This document shows positions 16,582 through 26,182 of a DNA stretch of 64,000 bases, in pieces. A program made the position numbers and the translations under genes. Every line of letters starts with the position of its first letter. Within the stretch, counting starts at the first letter, position 1. Source of the DNA: Microbacterium sp. VKM Ac-2870 (lineage in GTDB: Bacteria > Actinomycetota > Actinomycetes > Actinomycetales > Microbacteriaceae); the NCBI RefSeq assembly GCF_015350795.1, contig NZ_JADKSH010000003.1:1-64000 (forward strand). Direction: 5' to 3'. The notes beneath the pieces were generated by a model. That model worked only from the letters and a program-made list of their open reading frames with translations. It made no database searches and had not been told where the DNA came from.

Positions 16582-17643
16582 TCAGCTGGAGCGGTTGACG
16601 ATCACGTGCGCGAGCTTGACGAGCGCGTCGCGGACGACACCCGCCGGCAGCGGATCGATCGCGGCGATCGCGGCGTCGGACCACTCGTAGGCCTTTGCCC
16701 GCGTCGCCTCGGTGACCGCGTGCGTGCGGAGCTGTTCGATCGCGTCGTCCAGAATCGCGGGGTCGGCCCCGTCGGCGATGCGGGCGACGCCGTCGTCGAT
16801 CGTCGCCTTCAGCGAGCGCGACGTCGGGTCGGTGGCACGCCCGAGCAGCAGGTAGGGCATGGTGGGCACGCCGGCACGAAGGTCGGTGCCGGGCACCTTG
16901 CCGGTCTGCGTGGGATCGTCCGACAGGTCGATCACGTCGTCGAGCAGTTGGAAGGCCACGCCGACCTTCTCGCCGTACTCGAGGGTCGGCTGCCGGTACT
17001 CGGACGGGGCATCGGAGAAGAGGATGCCTGCCTGGGCGGATGCCGCGATGAGCGAGCCCGTCTTGTCGGCGAGCACCTGCAGGTAGAAGTCGACAGGGTC
17101 ATCGTCCGCCTGAGCGCCCACCGTCTCGTGCATCTGACCGAGAACGAGGCGCTCGAAGGTGTCGGCCTGGAGGCGGATCGCCCGCTCTCCGATCTGCGCC
17201 ATGAGCTGGCTGGCACGGGAGAACATGAGGTCGCCGGTGAGGATCGCGACGTTGTTGCCCCACACCGCGTGGGCGCTGGGCACGCCGCGGCGGACGTCCG
17301 CGCCGTCCATGACGTCGTCGTGGTACAACGAGCCGAGGTGCGTCATCTCCAGCGCCGTGGCTGCGGTGACGACGTGATCGGTGACGCCCTCTCCGAGCTG
17401 CGCGGTCAGCAGCGTCAGCATCGGACGCACCCGTTTGCCGCCGGCCTGGTAGAGATAGCGAGTCGTCGCGTCGGCCAGGGCGTCGCTGACACGCAGCTCA
17501 CGGGCGAGGGTGTCCTCGACGCGATCGAGGCCGTCTTCGACGACAGCGAGGAGCTTGCGCATCCGGGGACCGGCGAGCACGCGCTCGGTCAGGCCGAGGT
17601 TGGCCGTCAGTCGCGCGCCGGCAGCGGAAGAGCTCGGAGTCAC
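16582..17643 (-). CDS. Polyprenyl diphosphate synthase for the menaquinone side chain
   Basis: 353 residues, trans-isoprenyl diphosphate synthase fold. The first aspartate-rich motif is DDVMDGADVRRG (about 97-108), the second DDVIDLSDD (about 236). Together with menA and menG in this cluster it most likely makes the nona- or octaprenyl chain attached to the menaquinone ring. Start GTG 17643 is set by TAGGCT exactly six bases upstream; a GTG two codons earlier (17649) abuts the -10 box and cannot be part of a leaderless message. Confidence 0.9.
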   Translation of the reverse strand: MTPSSSAAGARLTANLGLTERVLAGPRMRKLLAVVEDGLDRVEDTLARELRVSDALADATTRYLYQAGGKRVRPMLTLLTAQLGEGVTDHVVTAATALEMTHLGSLYHDDVMDGADVRRGVPSAHAVWGNNVAILTGDLMFSRASQLMAQIGERAIRLQADTFERLVLGQMHETVGAQADDDPVDFYLQVLADKTGSLIAASAQAGILFSDAPSEYRQPTLEYGEKVGVAFQLLDDVIDLSDDPTQTGKVPGTDLRAGVPTMPYLLLGRATDPTSRSLKATIDDGVARIADGADPAILDDAIEQLRTHAVTEATRAKAYEWSDAAIAAIDPLPAGVVRDALVKLAHVIVNRSS

Positions 17644-17760
17644 TCTCACAGCCTACCGGGGCCGCCGACCCCGGGCTGCGGCGCGGCCGAACCCACAGCC
17701 GCCGGGTCGGCGGGGGGCAGGTGCATCACCCGGTCGTGAGCGAGCGCAGCGAGTCGAACC

Positions 17761-18474
17761 TCAGACCAGCGGCTTGACGGCGCGGTGCAGCGCGACGATG
17801 CCGAACGTCAGGTCGCGGTGCGCCACGCGGGTCCACCCGGCATCCCGAATCCACGCCGACAAGGTGACCTGGTCGGGCCAGTCCTTGATCGACTCGTTGA
17901 GATAGTCGTAGGCGTCGGCGTTCGAGCTGACCGTGCGCGCGACCGTCGGCAGAATCCGGTCGTTGTAGAAGCGGTAGAGGCCGGCGAAGACCGGGTTGTG
18001 CGGGTGGGAGAACTCGCAGATGACGAGCGTGCCGCCGGGAGCGGTGACCCGCAGCATCTCGGCGAGCGCTTTCTTCGGGTCGTTGACGTTGCGCAGGCCG
18101 AACGAGATCGTCACCGCGTCGAACTCACCATCGGCGAACGGCAGTGCGGTGGCATCGGCTTCGACGAAGGTGACATTGGGCACGTGACCGTGACGGCGAC
18201 GACCCTCGGCGATCATTCCGGGCGAGAAGTCACCCGCGACGACCTCGGCGCCGCCGCGTGCCAGGGCGACGGAGCTGGCTCCGGTGCCGGCGGCGAGGTC
18301 GAGGATGCGCTGGCCGCGGCGCGGTGCGACCGCCCGGGTCGTGGCGACGCGCCACAGACGGTCTTGCCCGAGGCTCAGCACGGTGTTCGTGCGGTCGTAG
18401 CCGGCGGCGACCTCGTCGAACATGCCGCTCACGCGGGACGGATCCTTGCCCAGATCGGCGCGGTGCTCACTCAC
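17761..18474 (-). CDS. menG: Demethylmenaquinone methyltransferase
   Basis: 237 residues, UbiE/MenG family. SAM-binding motif I is [16 protein letters not shown] (about 57-72), with [13 protein letters not shown] (about 125-137) and [13 protein letters not shown] typical of MenG. It performs the last step, C-methylation of demethylmenaquinone at the membrane. Leaderless start GTG 18474 (TAGGAT, six bases). The polyprenyl synthase lies downstream on the same strand with its own -10 box. Confidence 0.93.
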   Translation of the reverse strand: MSEHRADLGKDPSRVSGMFDEVAAGYDRTNTVLSLGQDRLWRVATTRAVAPRRGQRILDLAAGTGASSVALARGGAEVVAGDFSPGMIAEGRRRHGHVPNVTFVEADATALPFADGEFDAVTISFGLRNVNDPKKALAEMLRVTAPGGTLVICEFSHPHNPVFAGLYRFYNDRILPTVARTVSSNADAYDYLNESIKDWPDQVTLSAWIRDAGWTRVAHRDLTFGIVALHRAVKPLV

Positions 18475-18517
18475 CCTTCGATCCTAAGCGGGCACCGCCG
18501 CGCACGGCGCCGACCGC

Positions 18518-19069
18518 TCAGTTCGCGCTCAGCGCCGCGAGCACGGAGAGCCACCGCGCCGCCGTGTCGCCGTCGTACGGTGCCCGCTCCGCGCGCACCT
18601 CGGCTTCGAGTTCGAGCGCCGCCCGCTCGAGGCGATCGACGATCTCCAGCGGGTACCCGTACTGCACGCGGTGCTCGTCCCACTCGTCGCGATCGTCGAT
18701 CCAGATACCGCGACCGTCCCGGGAACGCACGACATCGAGATCCATGTCGATGCCGATGGGCTCAGGCGATCCAGTGGCCGCGGCATCCCACCGCACGTCC
18801 CACGCGACATCGATGTAGATCGCGATGTGCGGGTGGGTCGCGTTGAGGGTCGCCGCGTACTCGCCGCCCGACGGGATGAGGGTGACGTTGTCACCCTCGC
18901 TCACGGTGTCACGCCCAGGCCGCGCGCTTCGCCAGCCGCCCCGCTGACCGACCCAATCGCCGTGCTCGTCGCTGCCGAGGTAGACGCAGTCGTGTTCCCA
19001 GTGCGGCGAGCCGTCCCACTTGCGCCAGCGGAAGACGAGCGGGGTGCCAGGATGCGGCCGAGTGGTCAT
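18518..19069 (-). CDS. DUF402-domain protein
   Basis: 183 residues. The C-terminal half shows the acidic DUF402 pattern (GIDMDLDVVRS ... IDDRDEWDEH), a metal-dependent beta-barrel fold found in nucleotide phosphatases/diphosphatases of the FomD/YgaC group. The exact substrate is unknown. TAGGCT seven bases before ATG 19069 sets the start, shortening a longer open frame. It is divergent from menF, with back-to-back promoters in 44 bases. Confidence 0.8.
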   Translation of the reverse strand: MTTRPHPGTPLVFRWRKWDGSPHWEHDCVYLGSDEHGDWVGQRGGWRSARPGRDTVSEGDNVTLIPSGGEYAATLNATHPHIAIYIDVAWDVRWDAAATGSPEPIGIDMDLDVVRSRDGRGIWIDDRDEWDEHRVQYGYPLEIVDRLERAALELEAEVRAERAPYDGDTAARWLSVLAALSAN

Positions 19070-19113
19070 GGACGGGAGCCTATCCGCGGCCCACCCCGGA
19101 TTAGGCTGGACGA

Positions 19114-20376
19114 GTGAGTTCCGCGCCGTCCCGCCCGCCCCGCCTGCGCATCGTGACGCGCGAGATCGCGCCGATCGACGATCTGCTCGAATACGCCGAT
19201 CCGGCCGACCCGCTCGTCTGGACCCGCCGCGGCTCGTGGCTCGTCGGCGTCGGCTCGGCTCTGACGCTGACGGCCCCCGCGGCGGATGCCGCCACACTCG
19301 CGGATCGCTGGCGAGAGGTCGCCGCGAACGCCGTCGTCGACGACCACCTCGAACAGCCCGGGTCGGGACTCGTCGCCTTCGGCGCCCTCCCCTTCGACGT
19401 GCGGTCGGCGTCGTCCGCTGTGCTCACCGTCCCGCGGCTCACCGTCGGGTCGCGCGAAGGCCGCACCTGGGCGTCGTGGGTGCTGCCCGATGACGGCGCC
19501 CCCGAGCCCGACGAACCCCGCGCGATCCCGTACGGCAGGCACTGGTCGGCCGCTGTGGGTCCCGGCGCGCTCACGCCCGACGGATATCAGGATGCCGTCC
19601 GCGCCGGCCTCGCCGCGATCGCCCAGGGCGAGGTCAGCAAGGTGGTGCTCGCCCGCGACTTGGCCGGAACGGTCCCGGCCGGCTCGGACCTCCGCCGCCT
19701 CGTGCGTTCGCTCGCCTCGTCGTACCCGGATACCTGGGTCTACGCCGTCGACGGCCTCATCGGCGCGAGCCCGGAGACCCTCGTCACCGTCTCGGGAGGG
19801 CAGGTGACCGCCCGGGTGCTCGCCGGTACGGTCGCGCGGGGTGCGGGCCCGGATGCCGACCGCGAGGCCGCACTGCGCCTGGCGACGAGCGCGAAAGACC
19901 TGGCCGAGCACCAGTACGCCGTCCGGAGTCTCGTCGATGCGCTGAGCCCGCACGCCACCGCTCTGGCGGCGGCCGAGCAGCCCTTCACGCTCGCACTGCC
20001 CAACGTCTGGCACCTGGCGACCGACGTCGAGGCGACGATCTCGACGGAGACCTCGGCGCTGGATCTGCTGGGCGTGCTGCACCCGACGGCGGCGGTGGCG
20101 GGAACGCCGACCGCGGCGGCCCTCGATGCGATCCGCCGGATCGAGCCGTTCGACCGCGGCCGGTACGCCGGACCGGTCGGCTGGGTCGATGCGCACGGCG
20201 ACGGCGAGTGGGCGATCGCTCTGCGCGGCGCGCAGTTCGATCTGGCGGTGGCCGATGGCGCGGGCATCCCCTTCCGCGCCCACGCCGGCGCCGGCATCGT
20301 GGCCGGCAGCGATCCCGAGGCGGAGATGCTCGAGACACGGGTGAAGTTCCGTCCGATCGTCGACGCCCTCGCGTAG
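19114..20376 (+). CDS. menF: Isochorismate synthase
   Basis: 420 residues, chorismate-binding enzyme. The C-terminal catalytic domain has IAQGEVSKVVLARD (about 169-182), GASPETLV (about 217-224), AGTVARG (about 238-244), LHPTAAVAGTP (about 321-331) and AGAGIVAGSDPEAE near the end. It converts chorismate to isochorismate, first step of menaquinone synthesis; menD stands nearby. GTG 19114 is leaderless (TAGGCT, six bases). A salicylate/siderophore role (EntC-like) is less likely in this context. Confidence 0.92.
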   Translation: MSSAPSRPPRLRIVTREIAPIDDLLEYADPADPLVWTRRGSWLVGVGSALTLTAPAADAATLADRWREVAANAVVDDHLEQPGSGLVAFGALPFDVRSASSAVLTVPRLTVGSREGRTWASWVLPDDGAPEPDEPRAIPYGRHWSAAVGPGALTPDGYQDAVRAGLAAIAQGEVSKVVLARDLAGTVPAGSDLRRLVRSLASSYPDTWVYAVDGLIGASPETLVTVSGGQVTARVLAGTVARGAGPDADREAALRLATSAKDLAEHQYAVRSLVDALSPHATALAAAEQPFTLALPNVWHLATDVEATISTETSALDLLGVLHPTAAVAGTPTAAALDAIRRIEPFDRGRYAGPVGWVDAHGDGEWAIALRGAQFDLAVADGAGIPFRAHAGAGIVAGSDPEAEMLETRVKFRPIVDALA

Positions 20377-20396
20377 AGGGTTTCGACGCGGCCGGA

Positions 20397-21275
20397 TCAG
20401 CTGGCGGCGAGACGCTTCTTCTCGGCATCCACGTCGAAATCCGCCACCGGCCACTGCGGGTCGCTGTCTTTCAGCGCGGCGAGCAGCAGCTCCTGCACCG
20501 CCAGCCGCGCGTACCACTTGCGGTTCGCCGGCACGACGTACCACGGTGCATTCGGCGTCGACGTGCGCTCGAAGACCGTCTGATAGGCGGCCATGTAGTC
20601 GTCCCACAACAGCCGCTCATCGACGTCGCCCGGGTTGTACTTCCAGTGCTTGTCGGGCCGATCAAGCCGCTCCATCAACCGCTGCTTCTGTTCCTCGGCG
20701 GAGATGTGCAGCATGACCTTGACCACCCGGACGCCGCGATCGGTGAGCTCCTTCTCGAAATCGACGATCGCGCCGTAGCGCCGCTCGATCTCCTCGGGTG
20801 CGGCGAGGGCGCGAACGCGGCCGATGAGCACATCCTCGTAGTGCGACCGGTCGAAGACCCCGATGAAGCCGGGCGCGGGCACGCGTGAACGGATACGCCA
20901 CAGGAAGTCGTGGGCGCGCTCTTCCGGCGTGGGCTTCTTGAACGCCGCAAGCGAGACTCCCTGCGGGTCCACCGAGCCGACGACGTGGCGCACGATGCCG
21001 CCCTTTCCTGCCGAGTCCATCGCCTGCAGCACGAGCAGAACGGCGGCGCTGCCCTCCTTCGTGCGGCTCTGCGCGAAGAGACGCTCCTGCAGGTCATCCA
21101 CCTCATCAAGACCGGCAGCGAGCGCGGCCTGTCCTTCGCTCTTGCCGCCGGAGTACCCCGGCGTCGTAGCGGGGTCGAGGTCGGCGAGGCGGAAGCCCTG
21201 ACCGGCTCGGAGGAGGTCGGCGACGGTGCGCCGGCCGCCGCGGCTGCGGTCGTGCGAGTGAGGGTGCGCGGTCAT
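20397..21275 (-). CDS. ppk2: Polyphosphate kinase 2 family protein
   Basis: About 292 residues. Walker-A-like MDSAGKGG (about 89-96), the lid DRSHYEDV (about 150-157) and KHWKYNPGD near 205 are characteristic of PPK2, which transfers phosphate between polyphosphate and nucleoside di- or monophosphates. Subclass cannot be fixed by eye. ATG 21275 is taken; GTG 21281 two codons earlier is possible, and neither has a convincing ribosome binding site or -10 box. Convergent with menF. Confidence 0.87.
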   Translation of the reverse strand: MTAHPHSHDRSRGGRRTVADLLRAGQGFRLADLDPATTPGYSGGKSEGQAALAAGLDEVDDLQERLFAQSRTKEGSAAVLLVLQAMDSAGKGGIVRHVVGSVDPQGVSLAAFKKPTPEERAHDFLWRIRSRVPAPGFIGVFDRSHYEDVLIGRVRALAAPEEIERRYGAIVDFEKELTDRGVRVVKVMLHISAEEQKQRLMERLDRPDKHWKYNPGDVDERLLWDDYMAAYQTVFERTSTPNAPWYVVPANRKWYARLAVQELLLAALKDSDPQWPVADFDVDAEKKRLAAS

Positions 21276-21317
21276 CCCCACATCATGGCGGGTAGGGCGG
21301 GCTTCAGGAAGGCGGGC

Positions 21318-23123
21318 TCAGCGCGCGAGCGCAACTTCGACGATCTGGCGACCCGCGACGCGACCGGTGAGCGCCTGGTCGAGCTCCGTGCGCGTCGACG
21401 CCCGCATGTACTCCCAGCCATACGCGGCGGCGAGGGCGGCGACATCGACGGCCTGCGGCGTGTACTGCACACGCTCCATCGCGCTCGCGCCGGCCACCCC
21501 GGCGACTTCCAGGCCGTCGAAGATCGTCCCGCCGCCGTCATTGCCGATCACGATCTGCAGCCGCGGAGCCTCCTCGCCGACCGGCAGCAGCAGGGCGCCG
21601 ACGTCGTGCAGAAACGCGAGGTCACCCATCAGCACACGGGTCACACCCGCGGCAGCGTCGGCCTGGCTCGCCAGCGCGATACCCATGCCGGTGGCGATCG
21701 TGCCGTCGATTCCGGCGAGACCACGGTTCGCATGCACCGGCACCTTCTTGCCCGCCAACACGTCGTCGGCGACACGCACGAGACGCGACGACGCGAACAG
21801 CAGCCGGTCGTGCGGCCACGTCGCCCGCCAGACGGCATCGACCAACGCGACCCGGTCGATCGGTGCGCGTGCGACGGCGAGTTCCGCGGCGATCGCGCCG
21901 AGGCGCTCGGCCGGAACAGCCGAGGAGAGCGCGTCGGCATCCGGAGCCGGCGGCGCAAGATCGACGGATGCCGCGCGCGACGCGCGCATCCACGCACCGA
22001 ACCAGTCACGATCGACATCGCCGACGGCGGCGACCACGGCATCCACCGCAACCGACGACCCGTTGAGGTTGAGGGGCTCGCCCGGCCCGCGCACCGCAAG
22101 CACCTCGACGTCGTCGCGCGCGAGCACCGCGACGACTTCGCGGCTGAGCGTGGGATGGCCGAACACGACCGCCCGTTCGATGCGACCGCCGAGCTCGGGG
22201 TCACGCAACAACTGCCGGTAGCCGTGCACGACGTTGCGGCCGAAGCGCGCGCCGCTGACGATCTCCGCGACGAGCGGCCAGCCCCCGGCGTGCGCGAGCG
22301 CCTCGGCGTCGGCACCGGCATCCGCTCCCGCGATCACGACGGTGCGCGGTCCCCGCACGAGAACGTGCGGATCACCGTCGGGGTCGGTCGGCAGGTTCGA
22401 TTCACCGATGCCGCCCCCGCCTTGGTAGAGCGCGCCGGACGGTTCGGCTGGTACCACCTCGTCGACGGCGACATCTGGGCCGACGTTCGCGGCGGGCAGC
22501 GCCCGTTCGGGCACGCCCAGCCACTCGGGCAGCGCACCGGCGAGCGGCTCGCGCAACGGCAGGTTCAGATGCACCGGGCCCGCCGGACGAGTGCCGGCTC
22601 CGAGCGCAGCGGCCACGGCATCCTCCGCCACGCGGCGGAGCATCATCGACTGCTCGCCCGTGCCGTCGGCGTCGACGGCGTCGGGAACAGGGAGGTCTTC
22701 TTCGAGGCGCATGTTCGGAGCGAACATGCCGGGTTGGCGCGTCGTCTGGTTGGCGCCCACGCCTCGCAGCTCGGGCGGACGGTCTGCGGTGAGCAGCAGC
22801 AGCGGCACCCCGGAGTGGTGCGCCTCCAGCGCTGCCGGCAGAAGGTTGGCGACCGCCGTGCCCGACGTGCAGATCACCGCGGCAGGCATGCCTGATTCGC
22901 GTCCGATGCCGAGGGCCGTGAACCCCGCGACACGTTCGTCGATGCGCACATGCACGCGCACCACGCCGCGGCTCTCCAACTCGGCGGCGACGAGAGCGAG
23001 CGCTTGAGATCGCGACCCCGGGCTGACGATGAGGTGACGCACACCCCGTTCGATCAGGCGGCCGAGGAGCGCGGCCGCGGCATCCGTCGCCGGGGAGCGA
23101 CCGGCCAGAGCACTGTCGGACAT
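21318..23123 (-). CDS. menD: SEPHCHC synthase (2-succinyl-5-enolpyruvyl-6-hydroxy-3-cyclohexene-1-carboxylate synthase)
   Basis: 601 residues, thiamine-diphosphate enzyme. N-terminal SPGSRSQALAL (about 32-42) and IDERVAGFTALGIG (about 58-71) are MenD hallmarks; ThDP/Mg binding is at GDLAFLHDVG (about 500) with GNDGGGTIF (about 525-533). It joins isochorismate and 2-oxoglutarate. ATG 23123 lies one base after the stop of the PLDc_N gene, so the two are translationally linked; the open frame extending to 23339 overlaps that gene and is not used. Confidence 0.93.
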   Translation of the reverse strand: MSDSALAGRSPATDAAAALLGRLIERGVRHLIVSPGSRSQALALVAAELESRGVVRVHVRIDERVAGFTALGIGRESGMPAAVICTSGTAVANLLPAALEAHHSGVPLLLLTADRPPELRGVGANQTTRQPGMFAPNMRLEEDLPVPDAVDADGTGEQSMMLRRVAEDAVAAALGAGTRPAGPVHLNLPLREPLAGALPEWLGVPERALPAANVGPDVAVDEVVPAEPSGALYQGGGGIGESNLPTDPDGDPHVLVRGPRTVVIAGADAGADAEALAHAGGWPLVAEIVSGARFGRNVVHGYRQLLRDPELGGRIERAVVFGHPTLSREVVAVLARDDVEVLAVRGPGEPLNLNGSSVAVDAVVAAVGDVDRDWFGAWMRASRAASVDLAPPAPDADALSSAVPAERLGAIAAELAVARAPIDRVALVDAVWRATWPHDRLLFASSRLVRVADDVLAGKKVPVHANRGLAGIDGTIATGMGIALASQADAAAGVTRVLMGDLAFLHDVGALLLPVGEEAPRLQIVIGNDGGGTIFDGLEVAGVAGASAMERVQYTPQAVDVAALAAAYGWEYMRASTRTELDQALTGRVAGRQIVEVALAR

Positions 23124-23124
23124 G

Positions 23125-23514
23125 TCAGGCGGCGCTGCCGCGACGGTGTTCGTCCGGATCGTCGTCGGTCGTGCGGCCCGGCAGCGGACCCGGGTCGGGG
23201 GCGTCGGAATCGAGAGCGGCGAGCTCGGCCTCGAGGCGGCGGATGCGCTCGTCCTGATCGGAGATCGTGCCGATGCTGCCGAGGAAATCGGGGTTGTCAT
23301 CGGGAGCGCGGAAGGAGGACGGCTGCTGTCGGCGCCCACGGCCGACGACGAACCACATCACCCCGCCGATGATCGGCAGCAGCACGACGATGAGCAACCA
23401 GACCGGCTTGCTCACTCCGCGATGACGCGTGGGCGGCTGCAGGGCGCAGTCGACGATGCTGTAGACCCAGAAGGCGATCAGCAACAGTGCCAGAGGCAGC
23501 AAGACGCGCACCAC
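23125..23514 (-). CDS. PLDc_N-domain small membrane protein
   Basis: 129 residues: a hydrophobic segment at 4-22, basic loop, second segment at 40-60, then a charged tail with a short coiled-coil-like stretch (DQDERIRRLEAELAAL). This two-helix module is the phospholipase D nuclease N-terminal (cardiolipin synthase N-terminal) domain occurring alone. Function unknown, but it is the first gene of a unit with menD. GTG 23514 is leaderless (TAGGAT, six bases). Confidence 0.8.
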   Translation of the reverse strand: MVRVLLPLALLLIAFWVYSIVDCALQPPTRHRGVSKPVWLLIVVLLPIIGGVMWFVVGRGRRQQPSSFRAPDDNPDFLGSIGTISDQDERIRRLEAELAALDSDAPDPGPLPGRTTDDDPDEHRRGSAA

Positions 23515-23609
23515 CCCTCCATCCTAGGCGCCGCACGGCGAGGAGGCCCCGCCCCGTGGTCACGACAGGAGCGGCGTCGAGCGGACGGTGACGCGCGTAC
23601 TCTGGAGGC

Positions 23610-23888
23610 ATGCGTGTCCGCTCGGCCCTCGTCTACACGGTGCTGCGTCTTCTGGTGTTCATCGTCCCCTTCGGCATCATGATGCTGTTCCCGGTGATGC
23701 GCGAGTACTACTGGCTGTCCGCGATCTTCGCCGCTCTCATCGGTCTGAGCTTGTCGGTGCTGTTCTTGCGCCGGCCGCTGGACGATCTGACCGCCGGCCT
23801 CGCGGAGCGCCGCCGCAATCGCACGACCACGGACGAAGATGTCGAAGATGCCGCCGCCGACGAGATCGTCACGACGCCGTCGGAGTGA
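23610..23888 (+). CDS. DUF4229-type small membrane protein
   Basis: 92 residues with two hydrophobic segments (about 5-25 and 33-52) and an acidic C-terminal tail. The FLRRPLDDLTAGLAERR stretch after the second helix is typical of DUF4229 proteins, which are common near actinobacterial menaquinone genes; no function is known. TACTCT lies six bases before ATG 23610. It converges on menA with about 20 bases between. Confidence 0.75.
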   Translation: MRVRSALVYTVLRLLVFIVPFGIMMLFPVMREYYWLSAIFAALIGLSLSVLFLRRPLDDLTAGLAERRRNRTTTDEDVEDAAADEIVTTPSE

Positions 23889-23907
23889 GTGAACGGGCGC
23901 TGCGCGC

Positions 23908-24897
23908 TCAGCCGGTGAAGGCCCAGAAGAGCAGAGCGGCGACGGCCAGCGACGTCAATGACGTGAGCCCGAGGGCGACGACCAGTTCGCGCGGTGCCCG
24001 GTAGGTCCAGACGATCAGCACGGCACAGGCCGCCGGAATGAGCGCCAACAGGGTGAGCCAGGCCAGCGGGTAGAAGAGTGCGAGGAACGCGACGATCGCG
24101 AACGCGCCCAGCACCAGCGCGGTGAACAGCACCTGCGTCGCACGGCGTCCGATGCGCACGGTCAGAGTGCGCTTTCCGGCGAGGCGATCCTGATCGATGT
24201 CGCGCAGGTTGTTGGCGAGCAGCACGGCGCACGCCAACAGGCCGGCGATGACGCCGCCGAACCAGCTCTCCTGCGGCACCGTGCCGGACTGCACGAACGT
24301 GGTGCCGACGGTGGCCACCAGCCCGAAGAAGACGAAGACGAAGAGCTCGCCGAACCCGGCGTAGCCGTACGGGCGCTTGCCGCCCGTGTAGAACCACGCG
24401 GCAACGAGACACGCGACGCCGATGAGAGCCATCCACCAGTGGCCGGTGCGCACGATGATCGCGATACCGGCGGCGGCCGCGATGCCGAAGAAGACAAGCG
24501 CCACCGTGAGCACCGTGCGCGGCTTCACGAGACGCGATGCGGTCAGCCGCGCCGGCCCCACGCGGTGGTCATCGGTGCCGCGGATGCCGTCGCTGTAGTC
24601 GTTGGCGTAGTTGACCCCGATCTGGATCGCCACGGCCACGATCAGGCAGCACAGCGCGATCACGCCATGGAAGGGGCTTTCGGCGATGAGCGCCGCGCCG
24701 GTTCCGATGACGACGGGGGCGATGGCCAGCGGCAGGGTGCGCAGCCGGGCGGCGCCGATCCAGTCGCCGACGGTGACGCGGCGGACGTGCGCGGGGTCAC
24801 GCGACACGTGCGCTTTCTGCGGATTACCGTGCGTCTTCTGCTTCGCCGGACCTCGGCTCGAACGGGAGTTCTTCTTCTTACGGGTGCTGCCAGCCAC
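23908..24897 (-). CDS. menA: 1,4-dihydroxy-2-naphthoate polyprenyltransferase
   Basis: 329 residues; after a basic, lysine/arginine-rich N-terminus of about 25 residues come eight or nine membrane helices. UbiA-family aspartate motifs are NYANDYSDGIRGTDDHR (about 93-109, first DxxxD) and NLRDIDQDRLAGKRT (about 225-239, second). It attaches the polyprenyl chain to DHNA. GTG 24897 has TAGGAT six bases upstream, leaderless. Confidence 0.93.
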   Translation of the reverse strand: MAGSTRKKKNSRSSRGPAKQKTHGNPQKAHVSRDPAHVRRVTVGDWIGAARLRTLPLAIAPVVIGTGAALIAESPFHGVIALCCLIVAVAIQIGVNYANDYSDGIRGTDDHRVGPARLTASRLVKPRTVLTVALVFFGIAAAAGIAIIVRTGHWWMALIGVACLVAAWFYTGGKRPYGYAGFGELFVFVFFGLVATVGTTFVQSGTVPQESWFGGVIAGLLACAVLLANNLRDIDQDRLAGKRTLTVRIGRRATQVLFTALVLGAFAIVAFLALFYPLAWLTLLALIPAACAVLIVWTYRAPRELVVALGLTSLTSLAVAALLFWAFTG

Positions 24898-24990
24898 GCG
24901 AGAATCCTATGCCCGCAGGTGCGGGCCGCCCGGGTGCCCGGTACGGGGGCAACGCACGAATACCCTCTGAATCCGCGCATGAAGCACGCG

Positions 24991-26172
24991 TCAGCGCTCC
25001 GAGTGCGCGCCTGCGACGATGCGGGCGAGCTCGGCACGGTCGGGCTTTCCACTGGTGAGCAGCGGAAAGCCCGCGACGGTCACGACGGCGCGCGGCCGGG
25101 CGGGTGTGCCGAGCTGTTCCGCGACGGCGGCGCGCACCCGTGAGAGCACGTCGTCGCCGTCCCGCCCCTCCGCACCCACCCCAGCGGCGGCGCGGTGGGG
25201 CACGACCACGACCGAGGCCTGTCCCCATCGCGGATCGGAGACGGGAACGACGACCGCATCGTCGAGACCCGCGAGCGCGCGCACGACCAGCTCGACGCGG
25301 TCGAGCGACACGTTGACACCACCCGAGACGATCACGTTGTCGACACGCCCCGTAACCGACAGCTGCCGGCCAAACGTGCCGGTGTCGCCCGTGCGGTACC
25401 AGCGGGTGCCCGCGGCATCGCGCACGAACGCGGTGGCCGTGCGGTCGGGCTCGCCCAGATAGCCCTCGGCGAGGGTGGGTCCCGACAGCTGCACCTCGCC
25501 GTCGACGATGCGCACCCCCACCCCCGCGAGAGGGATGCCGTCGTACACGCAGCCGCCCGCCGTCTCGCTCGAGCCGTAGGTGCGCACCACACGCACACCC
25601 GCTTCGGCCGCGCGGGCAGCGAGGGCGGGCGCGAGTGCCTGTCCCCCGATCAGGACCGCCGCGAACGCCGCGAGGGCACGACGGGCTTCCGTGCCGGGAG
25701 CGTCGAGCAGCGTCTGCAGTTGGGCGGGCACGAGCGAGGTGTACGTCGGCACCCGTTGCCCGCCACGGGAGGATGCCATCGACGACGCGGCGGCCACGAA
25801 CGCGTTCGCGCTGAAAGAACCCGAGAGGATCGCGGGCTCGCGACCCGAGACCAGCGCCCGCACAAGCACCTGCACACCCGCGATGTAGCCCGGCGGGAGG
25901 GCGAGCAGCCATGCACCGGAGCCGATGCGGTCGGACGTCGCCAGAGCGGATGCCGTGAGCGCAGCGCGACTGAGCACGACCGACTTCGGAAAGCCCGTCG
26001 AGCCGGAGGTCGTGACGATGACGCCGGTACCCGGCGGCACATCGGGCGGGAGCGCCGCCGCCTCGTCACGCGACCCGCCGAGCGCGATGGCCGGCCCCGC
26101 GCCCAGAACAGCTCCGCGCAGACCGCGCAATACCGCTCGCGCGTCGGTGGGATCGACCCGTTCGAGCTTCAT
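24991..26172 (-). CDS. menE: o-Succinylbenzoate--CoA ligase
   Basis: 393 residues, shorter than most acyl-CoA ligases, as is common for actinobacterial MenE. P-loop TTSGSTGFPKS lies near residue 54, YGSSETAGG near 205, TGDTG near 262 and the catalytic lysine region SGKPDRAELA near the end. It activates o-succinylbenzoate to its CoA thioester for MenB. ATG 26172 follows the menB stop codon by ten bases, so menB-menE form an operon. Confidence 0.9.
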   Translation of the reverse strand: MKLERVDPTDARAVLRGLRGAVLGAGPAIALGGSRDEAAALPPDVPPGTGVIVTTSGSTGFPKSVVLSRAALTASALATSDRIGSGAWLLALPPGYIAGVQVLVRALVSGREPAILSGSFSANAFVAAASSMASSRGGQRVPTYTSLVPAQLQTLLDAPGTEARRALAAFAAVLIGGQALAPALAARAAEAGVRVVRTYGSSETAGGCVYDGIPLAGVGVRIVDGEVQLSGPTLAEGYLGEPDRTATAFVRDAAGTRWYRTGDTGTFGRQLSVTGRVDNVIVSGGVNVSLDRVELVVRALAGLDDAVVVPVSDPRWGQASVVVVPHRAAAGVGAEGRDGDDVLSRVRAAVAEQLGTPARPRAVVTVAGFPLLTSGKPDRAELARIVAGAHSER

Positions 26173-26182
26173 GGTCGCCCCG